A stretch of 64,000 bases of DNA from contig CANMVD010000001.1 of the NCBI GenBank assembly GCA_947501275.1, positions 1,364,001-1,428,000 on the forward strand, given 5' to 3'. The notes under the pieces were generated by a model. That model was not told where the DNA came from and did no database searches. It saw only the letters and a list, made by a program, of their open reading frames with translations. The DNA comes from an uncultured Tateyamaria sp. (GTDB taxonomy: Bacteria; Pseudomonadota; Alphaproteobacteria; Rhodobacterales; Rhodobacteraceae). Positions 16,141-25,719 of the stretch are shown piece after piece (position 1 is the first letter of the stretch; each line of letters begins with the position of its first letter). A program made the translations under genes and the position numbers.

Positions 16141-17003
16141 GTGCGCCCCATCGTATCTGACAGCGACTGCCGCGACATCTTGAGGCCAAGAAACACGATG
16201 GCCGAGGAGAGCGCGAGGAGCAGGAAGCCCAAAGCCGAGCCGAATTCCCAATTAAATCGCGTAATGAACTGCGTATAGATCATGCCCGTAAACCACAGGC
16301 TGTCCTTGCCGCCTAGCAAGATCGGCGTGAGGTAGTTTCCAAGCGATAGCATGAAGACAACGATACAGCCCGACACGATGCCAGGCATGGCATGTGGAAT
16401 GACGATCTCGCGCATGATCGAGGTGGTGGTTCCCCCCAGATCATAGCCCGCCTCGATCAGGCTGTCGTCAAGACTGTCGAGTGTCGTGACCAGCGGCACA
16501 ATCATGAACAGGATCGAGGTATAGACCAGACCCACCATTATGGCGGCATCATTGTAGAGCAGTTCGACTGGCCCGCTGATCAGCCCCAAGGACTGTAGCG
16601 TGGTCGAGATGACGCCGGTTTCACGCAGCAGGATCATCCAACCAAAGGTACGCACGAGTTCAGATACCCAGAAGGGGATCATGCACATCAGAAACAGAGT
16701 GGTCTTTGTGCGTCCTCTCGTCAGTTTCGCGATGTAATAGGCGATCGGAAAGCCGAGGATCAGCGTCAGGGCTGTGGCCAGAATGGACATGATCGCAGTG
16801 CGCGCAAATGTGCGCCAATATAGCGGTTCACCAAAGAAGGTGGCATAGTTCCCAAAGCCCGTCTGGTATTCTCGAGGGCCAATCTTTTCGCTTATCGACA
16901 CCATGAACAGCCCGATATGCGGCAAGATGATCAGCAAGACCAACCATAGGAAAATGGGAGCAAGCAGCAGGTAGAACCCGAGTTTTGATGTGTCCGACGT
17001 CAT
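16137..17003 (-). CDS. Spermidine/putrescine-type ABC transporter permease (PotB-like)
   Basis: Permease of 288 aa with six hydrophobic segments. The N-terminus KLGFYLLLAPIFLWLVLLIILPHIGLFMVS is characteristic of PotB/PotH. The EAA loop is DSLIEAGYDLGGTTTSIMREIVIPHAMPGI near residues 185-215. It starts 3 nt after the ATPase gene and its stop overlaps the start of the next permease. The pair would form the membrane pore of the amine importer whose receptor is encoded at 18185-19246. Confidence 0.9.
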   Translation of the reverse strand: MTSDTSKLGFYLLLAPIFLWLVLLIILPHIGLFMVSISEKIGPREYQTGFGNYATFFGEPLYWRTFARTAIMSILATALTLILGFPIAYYIAKLTRGRTKTTLFLMCMIPFWVSELVRTFGWMILLRETGVISTTLQSLGLISGPVELLYNDAAIMVGLVYTSILFMIVPLVTTLDSLDDSLIEAGYDLGGTTTSIMREIVIPHAMPGIVSGCIVVFMLSLGNYLTPILLGGKDSLWFTGMIYTQFITRFNWEFGSALGFLLLALSSAIVFLGLKMSRQSLSDTMGRT

Positions 17004-17006
17004 CGC

Positions 17007-18113
17007 TCAGACCTGTGGCGCAGGATAGCAGCGCGCTTTGTGCGGACGCCAGCAGGTGAACACTTCATCGCCCTCACGCAGTTCTGCAAAGCTGCCCGTT
17101 TGTGGCATGGCCACGCTGATCAGATTGCCAGCCGGATCGCGTACGATCACCGAACTGTTCGCACCGTTGAACAGCACCGCGTTCACTGTGCCTTTTGATA
17201 CGTTTTGATTGCTCTCGAAACTGTCGCTGGATTTTGACAACTCGATGGCTTCGGGTCGCAAAAAGATTTGCGTGGCTTGGCCCGCAGACAGGTTGGACTG
17301 CGCCGCCTCGACCTGCATTCTTGTGCCAGCGTTCGACGTGAGCGTTAGTTTCGGCCCATCCACCGACGACACGGTTGCGTCGATCTTGTTTGCATCCCCC
17401 ACAAAGCCTGCCACGAAGGCGGTATCCGGATTGTGATAGACTTCATGTGGTGGCCCGATCTGCTCAAATCGCCCGTGGTTCATGACGGCGATGTTGTCGC
17501 TCATGACCAAGGCTTCGGACTGGTCATGGGTAATGTAGACAAAAGTGGTATCAAAGGCCGCCTGTAGAGATTTCAGCTCCACCTTCATGTGTTCGCGCAA
17601 CTTCAGATCCAGCGCACCCAACGGTTCGTCCAACAACAACACATCCGGTTCCAAGACCATGCAACGCGCAATCGCCACACGTTGTTTCTGCCCGCCTGAC
17701 AACTGGTCAATGCGGCGCGCCGATACGCCCGGCAAACCGACGCGCTCCAGCACAGCCTCGACACGCCTGGCGATGTCGTTGCGTCCGACCCCGCGTTGGC
17801 GCAGCCCAAAGCCGACATTGTCCCCAATGTTCATTGTGGGAAACAGGGCAAGATGTTGGAACACCATGGACACAGGGCGTTTGTTCGGGGGAACACCAAT
17901 CATGGAGGCGCCCTTGATCAACAGATCTCCATGGCTGGGAGACTGGAAACCCGCAATCATGCGCAAAAGGGTGGTCTTGCCACATCCAGATGGCCCGAGA
18001 ATGGAAAAGAATGATCCTTTGGGCACTTCAAAGCTGACATTGTCGACAGCGCGGAAGCCGTCAAAGTCCTTCGTCAGATCACGACAGACAAGATCAGGGT
18101 GGGTGTCAGTCAA
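17007..18113 (-). CDS. Polyamine-type ABC transporter ATP-binding protein (PotA-like)
   Basis: ABC ATPase, 368 aa from the proposed start. Walker A GPSGCGKT (residues 40-47), signature LSGGQKQRVAIARC near residue 145, Walker B LLLDEPLGALD near residue 167, and a C-terminal TOBE-type domain to the end. An in-frame ATG exists at 18161 but lacks a ribosome binding site. A TTG at 18111-18113 has GAGAGG upstream and gives an N-terminus of the usual family length, so it is preferred. It powers the two permeases encoded immediately downstream. Confidence 0.9.
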   Translation of the reverse strand: MTDTHPDLVCRDLTKDFDGFRAVDNVSFEVPKGSFFSILGPSGCGKTTLLRMIAGFQSPSHGDLLIKGASMIGVPPNKRPVSMVFQHLALFPTMNIGDNVGFGLRQRGVGRNDIARRVEAVLERVGLPGVSARRIDQLSGGQKQRVAIARCMVLEPDVLLLDEPLGALDLKLREHMKVELKSLQAAFDTTFVYITHDQSEALVMSDNIAVMNHGRFEQIGPPHEVYHNPDTAFVAGFVGDANKIDATVSSVDGPKLTLTSNAGTRMQVEAAQSNLSAGQATQIFLRPEAIELSKSSDSFESNQNVSKGTVNAVLFNGANSSVIVRDPAGNLISVAMPQTGSFAELREGDEVFTCWRPHKARCYPAPQV

Positions 18114-18184
18114 AACGCAGCCTCTCAGGGTCAGAAAGGGCACTGCATGGTGCCCTTTCATTTGGTTCTAGTGGCGTAGCGGCC

Positions 18185-19246
18185 TTAGTTCGCCGCGTTG
18201 ATGCGGTCGAGCGTGGCGCCTTCAAGCGCTTCAAGACCGGCCGGAACAGGGGGATACCACTTGATATTGTCGATGGCTGACTGATCAAAGCTGCCTTGGT
18301 AGCGGGCCTTGAGATCCGCGCTGACACCTGCGTCGCCATCAACGGCAGCAGTGAAGTTGCCTGCCGTGTTCGTGATCATCGCGGCAATGTCCGGACGCAT
18401 CACAAAGTTAATCCAGTCATAGGCGGCATCGTCAGCGCGCCCACGGGCGGGCAGAACAAAGGTGTCGATCCAACCAAGGGCGCCGGAGTCCGGTGCAACA
18501 AATGTGATGTCCGGATTGTCAGCATTCAGCTGCCAGCCGCCGGTGTCCCAGGCCATGGACGCCACAACCTCGCCCGAGCGAAGCAGGTTTTTGATCTCGT
18601 CCCCGCCGCCCCAATATGTCTTCACGTTGGGTTTGCAATCGGTCAGCTTTGCTTCGACCTGGTTCAGAATGTCCTGGTACTTGGCCGTGTCGCCATAAGC
18701 TGCAAACGGATCGAGGCCCATGGAGTAGGCAAAACCGATCAGCGTCGGGCGTTTCAGGCGGTAAGACACCTTGCCAGCCACAGATGCGTCACACAGGTCG
18801 GTATAATCCTGCACATCGCCCGCTTGGGCCGTGTTGACGACAAGGCCGCTTGTACCCCAGACATGCGGCAGCCCATACACTTCGCCTTCAAAGGTCGTGT
18901 TGCCCGCCGTCGCCTTCAGCATCGAGGGAATGAACAAGTCGGCATTCACCTTGGACATGTCCATGGGCTTGTAGATACCGAACTCTTCCTGTGCACTGGT
19001 GATGCGGTCTTGGCTTGGCTGCGCCAGATCAAACCCGCCGCCATTGGTCGCGCGCAGTTTGGCAATCATCTCTTCATTGTTGGAGGTCGTCACCTCGACC
19101 GTATGGCCGGTTTCGGCCTCGAATTTCGCGATGACCTCTTCGGGCGCATATCCGCCCCACGTGAGCAGGCGCAGCGTGTCGGCATTGGCTGCGGGCGCAG
19201 CCAATGCGGTCGCGACAACCAAAGACGTAACAAGTGTTGATTTCAT
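18185..19246 (-). CDS. Polyamine-type ABC transporter substrate-binding protein (PotD-like)
   Basis: Periplasmic receptor, 353 aa. A signal peptide (MKSTLVTSLVVATALAAPAANA) precedes DTLRLLTWGGYAPEEVIAKFEAETGHTVEVTTSNNEEMIAKL, the opening typical of PotD/PotF proteins. An SYRLKRPTLIGFAYSMGLDPFAAYGD segment falls near residue 165. It is separated from the alcohol dehydrogenase gene by 94 nt containing a small CACTGG/CCAGTG hairpin at 19272-19293. Ligand probably a polyamine or amino alcohol, given the gamma-glutamyl ligase in the same block; not readable directly. Confidence 0.9.
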   Translation of the reverse strand: MKSTLVTSLVVATALAAPAANADTLRLLTWGGYAPEEVIAKFEAETGHTVEVTTSNNEEMIAKLRATNGGGFDLAQPSQDRITSAQEEFGIYKPMDMSKVNADLFIPSMLKATAGNTTFEGEVYGLPHVWGTSGLVVNTAQAGDVQDYTDLCDASVAGKVSYRLKRPTLIGFAYSMGLDPFAAYGDTAKYQDILNQVEAKLTDCKPNVKTYWGGGDEIKNLLRSGEVVASMAWDTGGWQLNADNPDITFVAPDSGALGWIDTFVLPARGRADDAAYDWINFVMRPDIAAMITNTAGNFTAAVDGDAGVSADLKARYQGSFDQSAIDNIKWYPPVPAGLEALEGATLDRINAAN

Positions 19247-19340
19247 GATCTTTCTCCCGGTTAAATTTATCCACTGGCACTCTCAAACCAGTGTCGTGTT
19301 ACAGTTTTAAGTCAAACGCTCCAGCAGGCCTGCAGCGCCG

Positions 19341-20486
19341 CTAGACAATCTTCAAAAGAAGCTCCCTCGTGTTCGCAGCCGTCATTTCGACAGGGTTGCC
19401 CCCTGTGCTTGGATCGCTGAGCGCGCCTGAAACAACCCGGTCCACATCAAGGTTGGTTACACCTAGGTCGGTCAAAGTCCGGGGAATGCCCAAGCGTGCA
19501 TTCAGATCATCGACGTAAGCGCAGAAGCCGTCAAATCCGCCCGAAATGCCCAAGTACTGCGCCGCCATGCCAAAACGCTCAGCGATGACCGGTTTGTTGA
19601 ATTGCAACACGGCTGGCATGCACACCGCGTTCGTGGTGCCATGGTGCGTGTGATAGATGGCACCGATAGGGTGGGACAGCGCGTGAATGGCGCCCAGTCC
19701 CTTTTGGAATGCCGTGGCTCCCATGGCTGCCGCCGACATCATGTGTGCGCGCGCCTCAAGGTCACTTCCGTCATCGTAGGCACGGGGCAGGTAATCCTTG
19801 ACCAACCGCATCCCTTCCAACGCCATGCCTTGCGACATCGGGTGGTAATGCGGAGACGAAAACGCCTCCACGCAGTGGGCAAACGCATCAAGGCCAGTGC
19901 CTGCTGTAATGAACTTGGGCATGCCCACGGTCAGTTCCGGATCGCAGATCACGACCGAAGGCAGGAACTTGGGATGGAATATGATCTTTTTCTCTTCGGT
20001 CTCGGAATTGGTGATGACGCTGGCGCGCCCGACTTCCGATCCGGTGCCCGCAGTTGTGGGCACAGCCACGATGGGCGCAATGGCGTCCGCATCCGCGCGG
20101 GTCCACCAATCGCCGATGTCCTCAAAGTCCCACAGCGGGCGGGTTTGCCCGGCTAAAAAGGCCACCAGCTTGCCCAGATCCAGCCCCGAGCCGCCACCAA
20201 AGGCCACAACACCGTCATGGCCCCCGTCTTTGAAGGCACGCACACCATCTTGGGCGTTTTTTTCGTTTGGGTTTGGATCGACATCGGCAAACATTGCGCG
20301 CCCAAGGCCTGCCGCCTCAAGCAGGTCCAGCGTCTTGGTTGTGATGTCCATTTCTGCAAGGCCCCGGTCGGTGACAAGCAGCGGTCTGGAGATCCCGGCA
20401 GCGGCACATGCGTCCGCGATCTCAGATATGCGGCCCGCCCCGAAACGGACGGCGGTTGGGTATGACCAATTGGCGATCAGCGACAT
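19341..20486 (-). CDS. Iron-containing (group III) alcohol dehydrogenase
   Basis: NAD-linked Fe-dependent alcohol dehydrogenase, 381 aa. Visible motifs are the GGGSGLDLGK nucleotide loop near residue 95, PTTAGTGSEVGRASVI near residues 138-153, and the metal ligands in GTGLDAFAHCVEAF near residue 196, ALSHPIGAIYHTHHGTTNA near residues 265-283. ATG 20486 (36 codons inside the open frame) gives the normal N-terminus and follows the aldehyde dehydrogenase stop by 5 nt. In a gamma-glutamylation route it would oxidise the hydroxyl of a gamma-glutamyl amino alcohol to the aldehyde that the adjacent dehydrogenase then takes to the acid. Confidence 0.9.
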   Translation of the reverse strand: MSLIANWSYPTAVRFGAGRISEIADACAAAGISRPLLVTDRGLAEMDITTKTLDLLEAAGLGRAMFADVDPNPNEKNAQDGVRAFKDGGHDGVVAFGGGSGLDLGKLVAFLAGQTRPLWDFEDIGDWWTRADADAIAPIVAVPTTAGTGSEVGRASVITNSETEEKKIIFHPKFLPSVVICDPELTVGMPKFITAGTGLDAFAHCVEAFSSPHYHPMSQGMALEGMRLVKDYLPRAYDDGSDLEARAHMMSAAAMGATAFQKGLGAIHALSHPIGAIYHTHHGTTNAVCMPAVLQFNKPVIAERFGMAAQYLGISGGFDGFCAYVDDLNARLGIPRTLTDLGVTNLDVDRVVSGALSDPSTGGNPVEMTAANTRELLLKIV

Positions 20487-20491
20487 GACAT

Positions 20492-21859
20492 TCAGGCTTT
20501 CTTCAGGTGATAGGATTTTGGGCGGGTCAGGTTGTGATAACCGATCAGCGACAGACCTCCCCCGCGCCCGGTGTCTTTGCAGCCCGTCCAGCACAGGCCC
20601 GGATCAAGGTAGTCAGCGCGATTCATGAATACCGTTCCGGTTTCGATCTGATCTGCAATGGCTTCGGCGCGCAAAGCATCTTTTGTCCAGACCGAAGCGG
20701 TAAGCCCAAAATCGCTGTCATTCATCAGGGCGATGGCTTCGGCATCGTTCTTGACCGGCATGATGCCGACCACCGGGCCAAAGCTTTCCTCGCGCATGAC
20801 TCGCATGTCATGGGTGACGTTGGTCAGGATTTGTGGCGACAGGTAAGCGCCACCATCGTCTTGGTCAAAGATGGGAATATGCGCCGTTGCGCCTTGATCC
20901 ACCGCGTCCGAGATCTGTGATCGCACCGTGTCGGCAAAGCGCTTGTGCGCCATGGGTCCCAAAGTTGTTTCCGGGACCAGCGGATTGCCAAGTTTGTAGT
21001 TGCTGACAATCTCGACCGCCTTGGCCACGAAGCTGTCAAAGTGCTGTTCGGCCACGTAGATCCGTTCGATCCCGCAACAGCATTGTCCCGAGTTGAACAT
21101 CGCCCCGTCGATCAGAGTGTCCACTGCGGCGTCGATATCGGCGTCGTCGCAAACATAGCCGGGGTCCTTGCCGCCCAGCTCCAGCCCAACGCCTGTGAAC
21201 GTGCCCGCTGCGGCCCGTTCCATTGCTTGCCCACCCGTGACGGAGCCCGTGAAATTGACAAATCCAAAGGATCTGGCGGCAATCAGATCAGATGTAATTT
21301 GGTGATCAAGAAAGACGTTTTGAAACACGTCTTCGGGAATGCCTGCCGCATGAAAGGCCGCCGCCATATGTTCACCGACCAGCGGTGTTTGGCTGGCATG
21401 TTTCAACATCACCGCATTGCCCGCAATCAGGGCAGGTGCCACCGTGTTGATGGCTGTCATATAAGGATAGTTCCAGGGCGCGACGACCAGAACCAGCCCA
21501 TGCGGAACGCGTTTGATTACACGGCGAAAGGCAGCGCTGTCTTCGATCTCGATATCTGCCAGCGCGTCCTTGGCGATGTCTGCCATATAGGAGGCACGTT
21601 CATTGAAGCCGCCAAATTCGCCGCCATACCGGATCGGGCGGCCCATTTGGCGGGCAAGTGCCGGAACAATCTCGTCATTCATCGCGCCGACATTGGCGAC
21701 ACCAGCCTGCACGAGCGCGATACGTTCGCTCAAAGGGCGCGCGGCCCACGCAATTTGGGCGGCGCGGGCGCGGGCAACCGCCGCCTGCGCGTCAGATGCA
21801 GAGAGCGTGGCGCGCTCTGCGACAACAGACCCGTCGATGGGTGAAATACAGCGGATCAT
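20492..21859 (-). CDS. NAD(P)-dependent aldehyde dehydrogenase
   Basis: Aldehyde dehydrogenase superfamily enzyme, 455 aa. The N-terminal part has VLVVAPWNYPYMTAINTVAPALIAGNAVMLKHASQTPL near residues 128-165. The general-base glutamate lies in LELGGKDPGYV and the catalytic cysteine in FNSGQCCCGIERIYV near residue 258. ATG 21857-21859 has AAGGG upstream, and is 3 nt past the stop of the glutamine-synthetase-like gene; a TTG two codons earlier is less likely. Context suggests oxidation of a gamma-glutamyl aminoaldehyde, as in the Puu and ethanolamine GlnA4 routes. Confidence 0.92.
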   Translation of the reverse strand: MIRCISPIDGSVVAERATLSASDAQAAVARARAAQIAWAARPLSERIALVQAGVANVGAMNDEIVPALARQMGRPIRYGGEFGGFNERASYMADIAKDALADIEIEDSAAFRRVIKRVPHGLVLVVAPWNYPYMTAINTVAPALIAGNAVMLKHASQTPLVGEHMAAAFHAAGIPEDVFQNVFLDHQITSDLIAARSFGFVNFTGSVTGGQAMERAAAGTFTGVGLELGGKDPGYVCDDADIDAAVDTLIDGAMFNSGQCCCGIERIYVAEQHFDSFVAKAVEIVSNYKLGNPLVPETTLGPMAHKRFADTVRSQISDAVDQGATAHIPIFDQDDGGAYLSPQILTNVTHDMRVMREESFGPVVGIMPVKNDAEAIALMNDSDFGLTASVWTKDALRAEAIADQIETGTVFMNRADYLDPGLCWTGCKDTGRGGGLSLIGYHNLTRPKSYHLKKA

Positions 21860-21861
21860 GT

Positions 21862-23226
21862 TCAAGCCCTTTCAAAGCCGCGCGCGACTTCCCAATCTGT
21901 GACCACGCGGTCAAATTCTTCCTGCTCCCACTCGGCGGCCCGCACATAGTGATCGACCACGTCATCGCCAAAGGCGTCGCGCAGGAACGCAGAATTGCGC
22001 AGGGTTTGCGTCGCCGCACGCAGGCTGCGCGGTATTTCGACAGCACCCCCGTCATCATACGCGTCGCCGGACGTGGCCGGGGCGAGGGGCATCTTATCCT
22101 CGATCCCCTTGATGCCTGCTGCCAGCATGGCCGCAAGCGCGAGGTAAGGGTTTAAGTCAGATCCACCGATGCGGCATTCGACCCGCACGCCTTTGGTGCC
22201 CTCCGCACACAGGCGGAAACCGGCTGTACGGTTGTCGACTGACCAGACGGTTTTTGTCGGGGCGAACGTGCCCTTGGCGAACCTTTTGTAGCTGTTGATG
22301 TATGGGGCAAGAAAGACGGTGTAATCGGGGGCGTAGGCGATCAGGCCCGCCATGTAGTAGCGCATGACGTCTGACATCCCCAAGGACGCATTTGGGTCGT
22401 AGAAAGCCGGTTCACCGTCGCACCAAAGCGACTGATGCACATGGCTGGAGCTGCCGATCTTGTCATGGTGCCACTTGGGCAGGAAGCTGGCGGCGTGGCC
22501 TTGCTGCCATGCGATTTCCTTGACTGCGTTCTTGGCAATCGTGTGGTGGTCGGCACAATCGAGAGCGGCGGCGTAGCGAATGTTGAGCTCTTCCTGACCG
22601 GTTTCGGCCTCGCCTTTAGTGTTTTCGACCGGAATGCCTGCGTTGAAAAGGTGATTGCGGATCGGACGCATCACGCTTTCTTCCTTGGTTGTTTGCAGGA
22701 TGTGATAGTCTTCGTTGTAGCCGCTGATCGGTGCCAGATCGCGAAAGCCTTCTTTGCGGATGTCATCAAAACTCTTTTCGAACAGGAAGAACTCCAGTTC
22801 GGTCGCCATCATGGCATCAAACCCGAGCGCTTCCAGCCGTGCGATCTGCGCCTTCAGCATAGCACGCGGGGAGTGCGGAACGGGAGCATGTGTGTGGTGG
22901 TCAAGCACATCGCACAACACCATGGCGGTGCCCTCAAGCCAAGGGACAGGGCGCAGGGTCGTCAGGTCGGGGGCCATGATGTAGTCGCCATAGCCTGCTT
23001 CCCAACTGGAGGATTTGTACCCCGGAGGCGTCGCCATCTCGAGATCGGTCGCCAAAAGGTAATTGCAGCAATGGGTCTCTTCAAACGAGGTTTCCACAAA
23101 GTTCACCGCATGAAACCGCTTGCCCATCAACCGGCCCTGCATATCGACGAGGCAGGCAAGTACCGTATCAATCTCGCCTGCTGAAACTGCGTCTTTCAAA
23201 GCGTCAAAAGTCATATGTCCGGCCAC
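21862..23226 (-). CDS. Glutamine synthetase-like gamma-glutamyl-amine ligase
   Basis: Glutamine-synthetase-fold ATP-dependent ligase, 454 aa. Active-site motifs are conserved: MATELEFFLFE near residue 132, KGEAETGQEELNIRYA near residue 205, SSHVHQSLW near residue 255, NSYKRF near residue 313 and VECRIGGSDLNPYLALAAML near residue 355. Start is GTG at 23224-23226 with AGAAGGA upstream; an ATG four codons in is an alternative. In this family, members beside amine transporters and aldehyde dehydrogenases (PuuA, GlnA2/3/4, IpuC) glutamylate polyamines, ethanolamine or alkylamines rather than ammonia. It is here embedded between an amine-type transporter and two dehydrogenases, so such a role is favoured. 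Confidence 0.9.
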   Translation of the reverse strand: MAGHMTFDALKDAVSAGEIDTVLACLVDMQGRLMGKRFHAVNFVETSFEETHCCNYLLATDLEMATPPGYKSSSWEAGYGDYIMAPDLTTLRPVPWLEGTAMVLCDVLDHHTHAPVPHSPRAMLKAQIARLEALGFDAMMATELEFFLFEKSFDDIRKEGFRDLAPISGYNEDYHILQTTKEESVMRPIRNHLFNAGIPVENTKGEAETGQEELNIRYAAALDCADHHTIAKNAVKEIAWQQGHAASFLPKWHHDKIGSSSHVHQSLWCDGEPAFYDPNASLGMSDVMRYYMAGLIAYAPDYTVFLAPYINSYKRFAKGTFAPTKTVWSVDNRTAGFRLCAEGTKGVRVECRIGGSDLNPYLALAAMLAAGIKGIEDKMPLAPATSGDAYDDGGAVEIPRSLRAATQTLRNSAFLRDAFGDDVVDHYVRAAEWEQEEFDRVVTDWEVARGFERA

Positions 23227-23292
23227 GGGGCTGATCCTTCTGTCGGATGAGGCGCCCCCGTTTTCCGGGGACGCCCTTGGTGTTTTGGAGGG

Positions 23293-24330
23293 TTACTCGA
23301 AGTTGTAGGGGACGCCAGCTTGGTTGATGACGCTGTTGTACTCTTTGAAGATGTTGACGATCTTCTGGTGCACTTCGCCTTCCTGCGCCACTTCTTCCCA
23401 GAACTCCTTGGCGGCGTTTTCGACCTCGGCCCATTCGCCAGCTGGCACAGATCTTAGCGCCAACTTGTCACCATTGGCCCGCAGCGCCGCTTCACCGCCC
23501 CAGTACCACTGGTTGCGATATGTGTGCCCGGCTTCGGTCGCGGCCATGACGACAGACTTGAGGTGGTCGGGCAGTTCCGCCCAGCGTTCCTCGTTCACGA
23601 ACCAAGACCCAATCCACGCACCCGAGATGTTGTTGGTCAGGAAATAGTCCGTCACATCGGCCCAACCTACTGTGTAGTCTTCGGTTATGCCGGACCACGC
23701 CATGCCATCCAGCTCGCCGGTTTGAACCGCGACTTCGGCGTCCTCGTAGGGGATGTTGACCGGAACAACGCCAAACTTGGACAGGAAGCGCCCGGCTGTC
23801 GGGAAGGTATAGAGTTTGAGACCGTCCAGATCAGCGACGCTGGTGATTTCCTTCTTTGTGTTGAAGTTGCACGGATCCTGCCCGGCAGCCGACAGCCATT
23901 TTACGCCAACCTTGGCATATTCCTCTTCCCAGATCTCCTTGAGGCCGTACTGGTTGAACAGAACTGGCACATCGAGGATGTGCTTGGTTGCAAAGGGAAA
24001 ATAGCCACCGAACTGACGCAGTGGCGTCGGTGATGCCATCGAGTCATCGTCCGAGTGCACGCCGTCGATGGTGCCGCGTTGCAGGGCTTGAAACAGCTCT
24101 CCTGTGGGCACGATCTGGTCTGCGTAAAACAGTTCGACCTCAAGCTCGCCGTTGGAATTGGCGTTGATGTAGTCGATGACGGGTTTTGTCACATGTTCAC
24201 CCAATGCGGCGCCCGCATAGGTCTGAAAGCGCCACTTGATCGCTGACTGCGCTTTGACAATCGAAGGCGTTGCCAGTGTGGCAGCCGCACCGATCCCCGC
24301 GGATGATAGAAACTTGCGTCTTGTGGTCAT
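23293..24330 (-). CDS. TRAP transporter substrate-binding protein (DctP-like, Tat signal)
   Basis: Periplasmic TRAP receptor, 345 aa. The N-terminus MTTRRKFLSSAGIGAAATLATPSIVKAQ carries a twin-arginine motif, so export is probably by Tat in folded form. The DctP domain shows the segment DLDGLKLYTFPTAGRFLSKFGVVPVNIPYEDAEVAVQTGELDGMAWSG near residues 150-200, where a typical binding arginine follows the aromatic residues. AGAGAGGA lies upstream of the start. It belongs to the TRAP system at 24394-26240 in a minus-strand block with the gamma-glutamyl ligase. Ligand unknown. Confidence 0.9.
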   Translation of the reverse strand: MTTRRKFLSSAGIGAAATLATPSIVKAQSAIKWRFQTYAGAALGEHVTKPVIDYINANSNGELEVELFYADQIVPTGELFQALQRGTIDGVHSDDDSMASPTPLRQFGGYFPFATKHILDVPVLFNQYGLKEIWEEEYAKVGVKWLSAAGQDPCNFNTKKEITSVADLDGLKLYTFPTAGRFLSKFGVVPVNIPYEDAEVAVQTGELDGMAWSGITEDYTVGWADVTDYFLTNNISGAWIGSWFVNEERWAELPDHLKSVVMAATEAGHTYRNQWYWGGEAALRANGDKLALRSVPAGEWAEVENAAKEFWEEVAQEGEVHQKIVNIFKEYNSVINQAGVPYNFE

Positions 24331-24393
24331 TGGAATGTCCTCTCTGTTGGTGCTCTTCTCAATACGTCCCGAACCCGGGATCTTTGTTTGTTG

Positions 24394-25719
24394 TCAATTT
24401 CCATAAACATACCCCGGCAACCAAAGTGCGATTTCGGGGAAGATCATGATGGTGGCCAAGGCAACGACCATGACCAGAACGAAAGGCAGGATCGAAGAAT
24501 AGATGTCTCTTAACGAGATTTCGGGCGGTGCCATCGCGCGCATCAGGAACAGATTGTAGCCGAAGGGCGGTGTCATATACGCGATCTGCGTGGTGATCGT
24601 GTAAAGGATACCGTACCAGATCAGATCGAAGCCAAGTGCGCCCACCAAAGGCACGTACAGAGGTGCCACGATCACCAGCATTGCGGTGTCGTCCAGAAAT
24701 GTCCCCATCAGAATAAAGCTGAGTTGCATCAGGATGAGGATCATCCACGGGCTCAGACCCAGCCGTTCGGTAAAGAGGCTTTCGATCGCCTTGACCGCCC
24801 CGAGCCCGTCAAAAACGGCCCCAAAGGCCAAGGCCGCCAGGATAATCCACATGAACATGCACGAGATGCCAAGCGTGTTGCGCACGGATGTCTCGAAGAC
24901 TTCTCGCGTCATCCGCCCTTTGACAACCGCAGCCATGAACGCAGCAATTGCCCCGATGGCTGAACTTTCCACCAGCGATGTCCAGCCGTTCACGAATGGC
25001 ACCATCATGGCAAAGAAGATAAAAAGTGGTAGCAAACCTGCGCCGAGAAGGCGGATTTTTTCGCCCATGGGCATGTCACGCTCCTCCGGGGGCAAGACCG
25101 GTCCAAGCGACGGGGTAATGCGGCAGCGCACCACGATATAGATCACGAACATCGCTGCCATCATCAGCCCCGGCAGTACACCTGCCAGCCAAAGCTGGCC
25201 CACGGGTTGCCGGGCAATCATGGCGTAGAGCACCAGCACGACGGAAGGCGGCACAAGAATACCCAGCGAGGATCCGGCTTGTATCACCCCTGTCACCATG
25301 CGTTTGTCATAACCGCGCCTGAGAAGTTCTGGCAGGGCGATGGTTGCACCAATGGCCATGCCCGCCACCGACAGCCCGTTCATCGCCGAAATCAGGACCA
25401 TCAGCCCGATTGTGCCGACCGCCAGCCCACCCGATAGCCCGCCCATCCAGACGTGAAACATCTTGTAAAGATCATCGGCGATTTTGGATTCAGACAGGAC
25501 GTAGCCCATGAAGATGAACATCGGCAGCGTCAGCAGCGGGTACCACTTCATCAGTTTGATCGCCGCGGCAAACCCAAGGTCATACCCGCCGCGGTCGCCC
25601 CACAGGAAAAACGCAGAGACCACCGCGACAAAGCCAATCGCGCCGAACACCCGCTGGCCCGTCAACAGCATCAGCATCATGGACGAGAACATGAGTATTG
25701 CGATGACCTCGTACGGCAT
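24394..25719 (-). CDS. TRAP transporter large membrane subunit (DctM-like)
   Basis: DctM-family transporter subunit, 441 aa, with around a dozen hydrophobic segments. Motifs: TLPMFIFMGYVLSESKIADDLYKMF near residue 55, GLSVAGMAIGATIALPELLRRGYDKRMVTGVIQAGSSLGILVPPS near residues 108-150, and a C-terminal ITTQIAYMTPPFGYNLFLMRA. ATG 25717-25719 shares one base with the DctQ stop; the open frame upstream lies in the DctQ gene. It works with the DctQ and DctP genes on either side. Confidence 0.92.
   Translation of the reverse strand: MPYEVIAILMFSSMMLMLLTGQRVFGAIGFVAVVSAFFLWGDRGGYDLGFAAAIKLMKWYPLLTLPMFIFMGYVLSESKIADDLYKMFHVWMGGLSGGLAVGTIGLMVLISAMNGLSVAGMAIGATIALPELLRRGYDKRMVTGVIQAGSSLGILVPPSVVLVLYAMIARQPVGQLWLAGVLPGLMMAAMFVIYIVVRCRITPSLGPVLPPEERDMPMGEKIRLLGAGLLPLFIFFAMMVPFVNGWTSLVESSAIGAIAAFMAAVVKGRMTREVFETSVRNTLGISCMFMWIILAALAFGAVFDGLGAVKAIESLFTERLGLSPWMILILMQLSFILMGTFLDDTAMLVIVAPLYVPLVGALGFDLIWYGILYTITTQIAYMTPPFGYNLFLMRAMAPPEISLRDIYSSILPFVLVMVVALATIMIFPEIALWLPGYVYGN

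Noticed and set aside
18296-19240. Plus-strand open frame of 314 codons over the PotD-like gene
   Set aside because: Antisense to a receptor with a clear signal peptide and family motifs; the long frame is a by-product of high G+C third positions.
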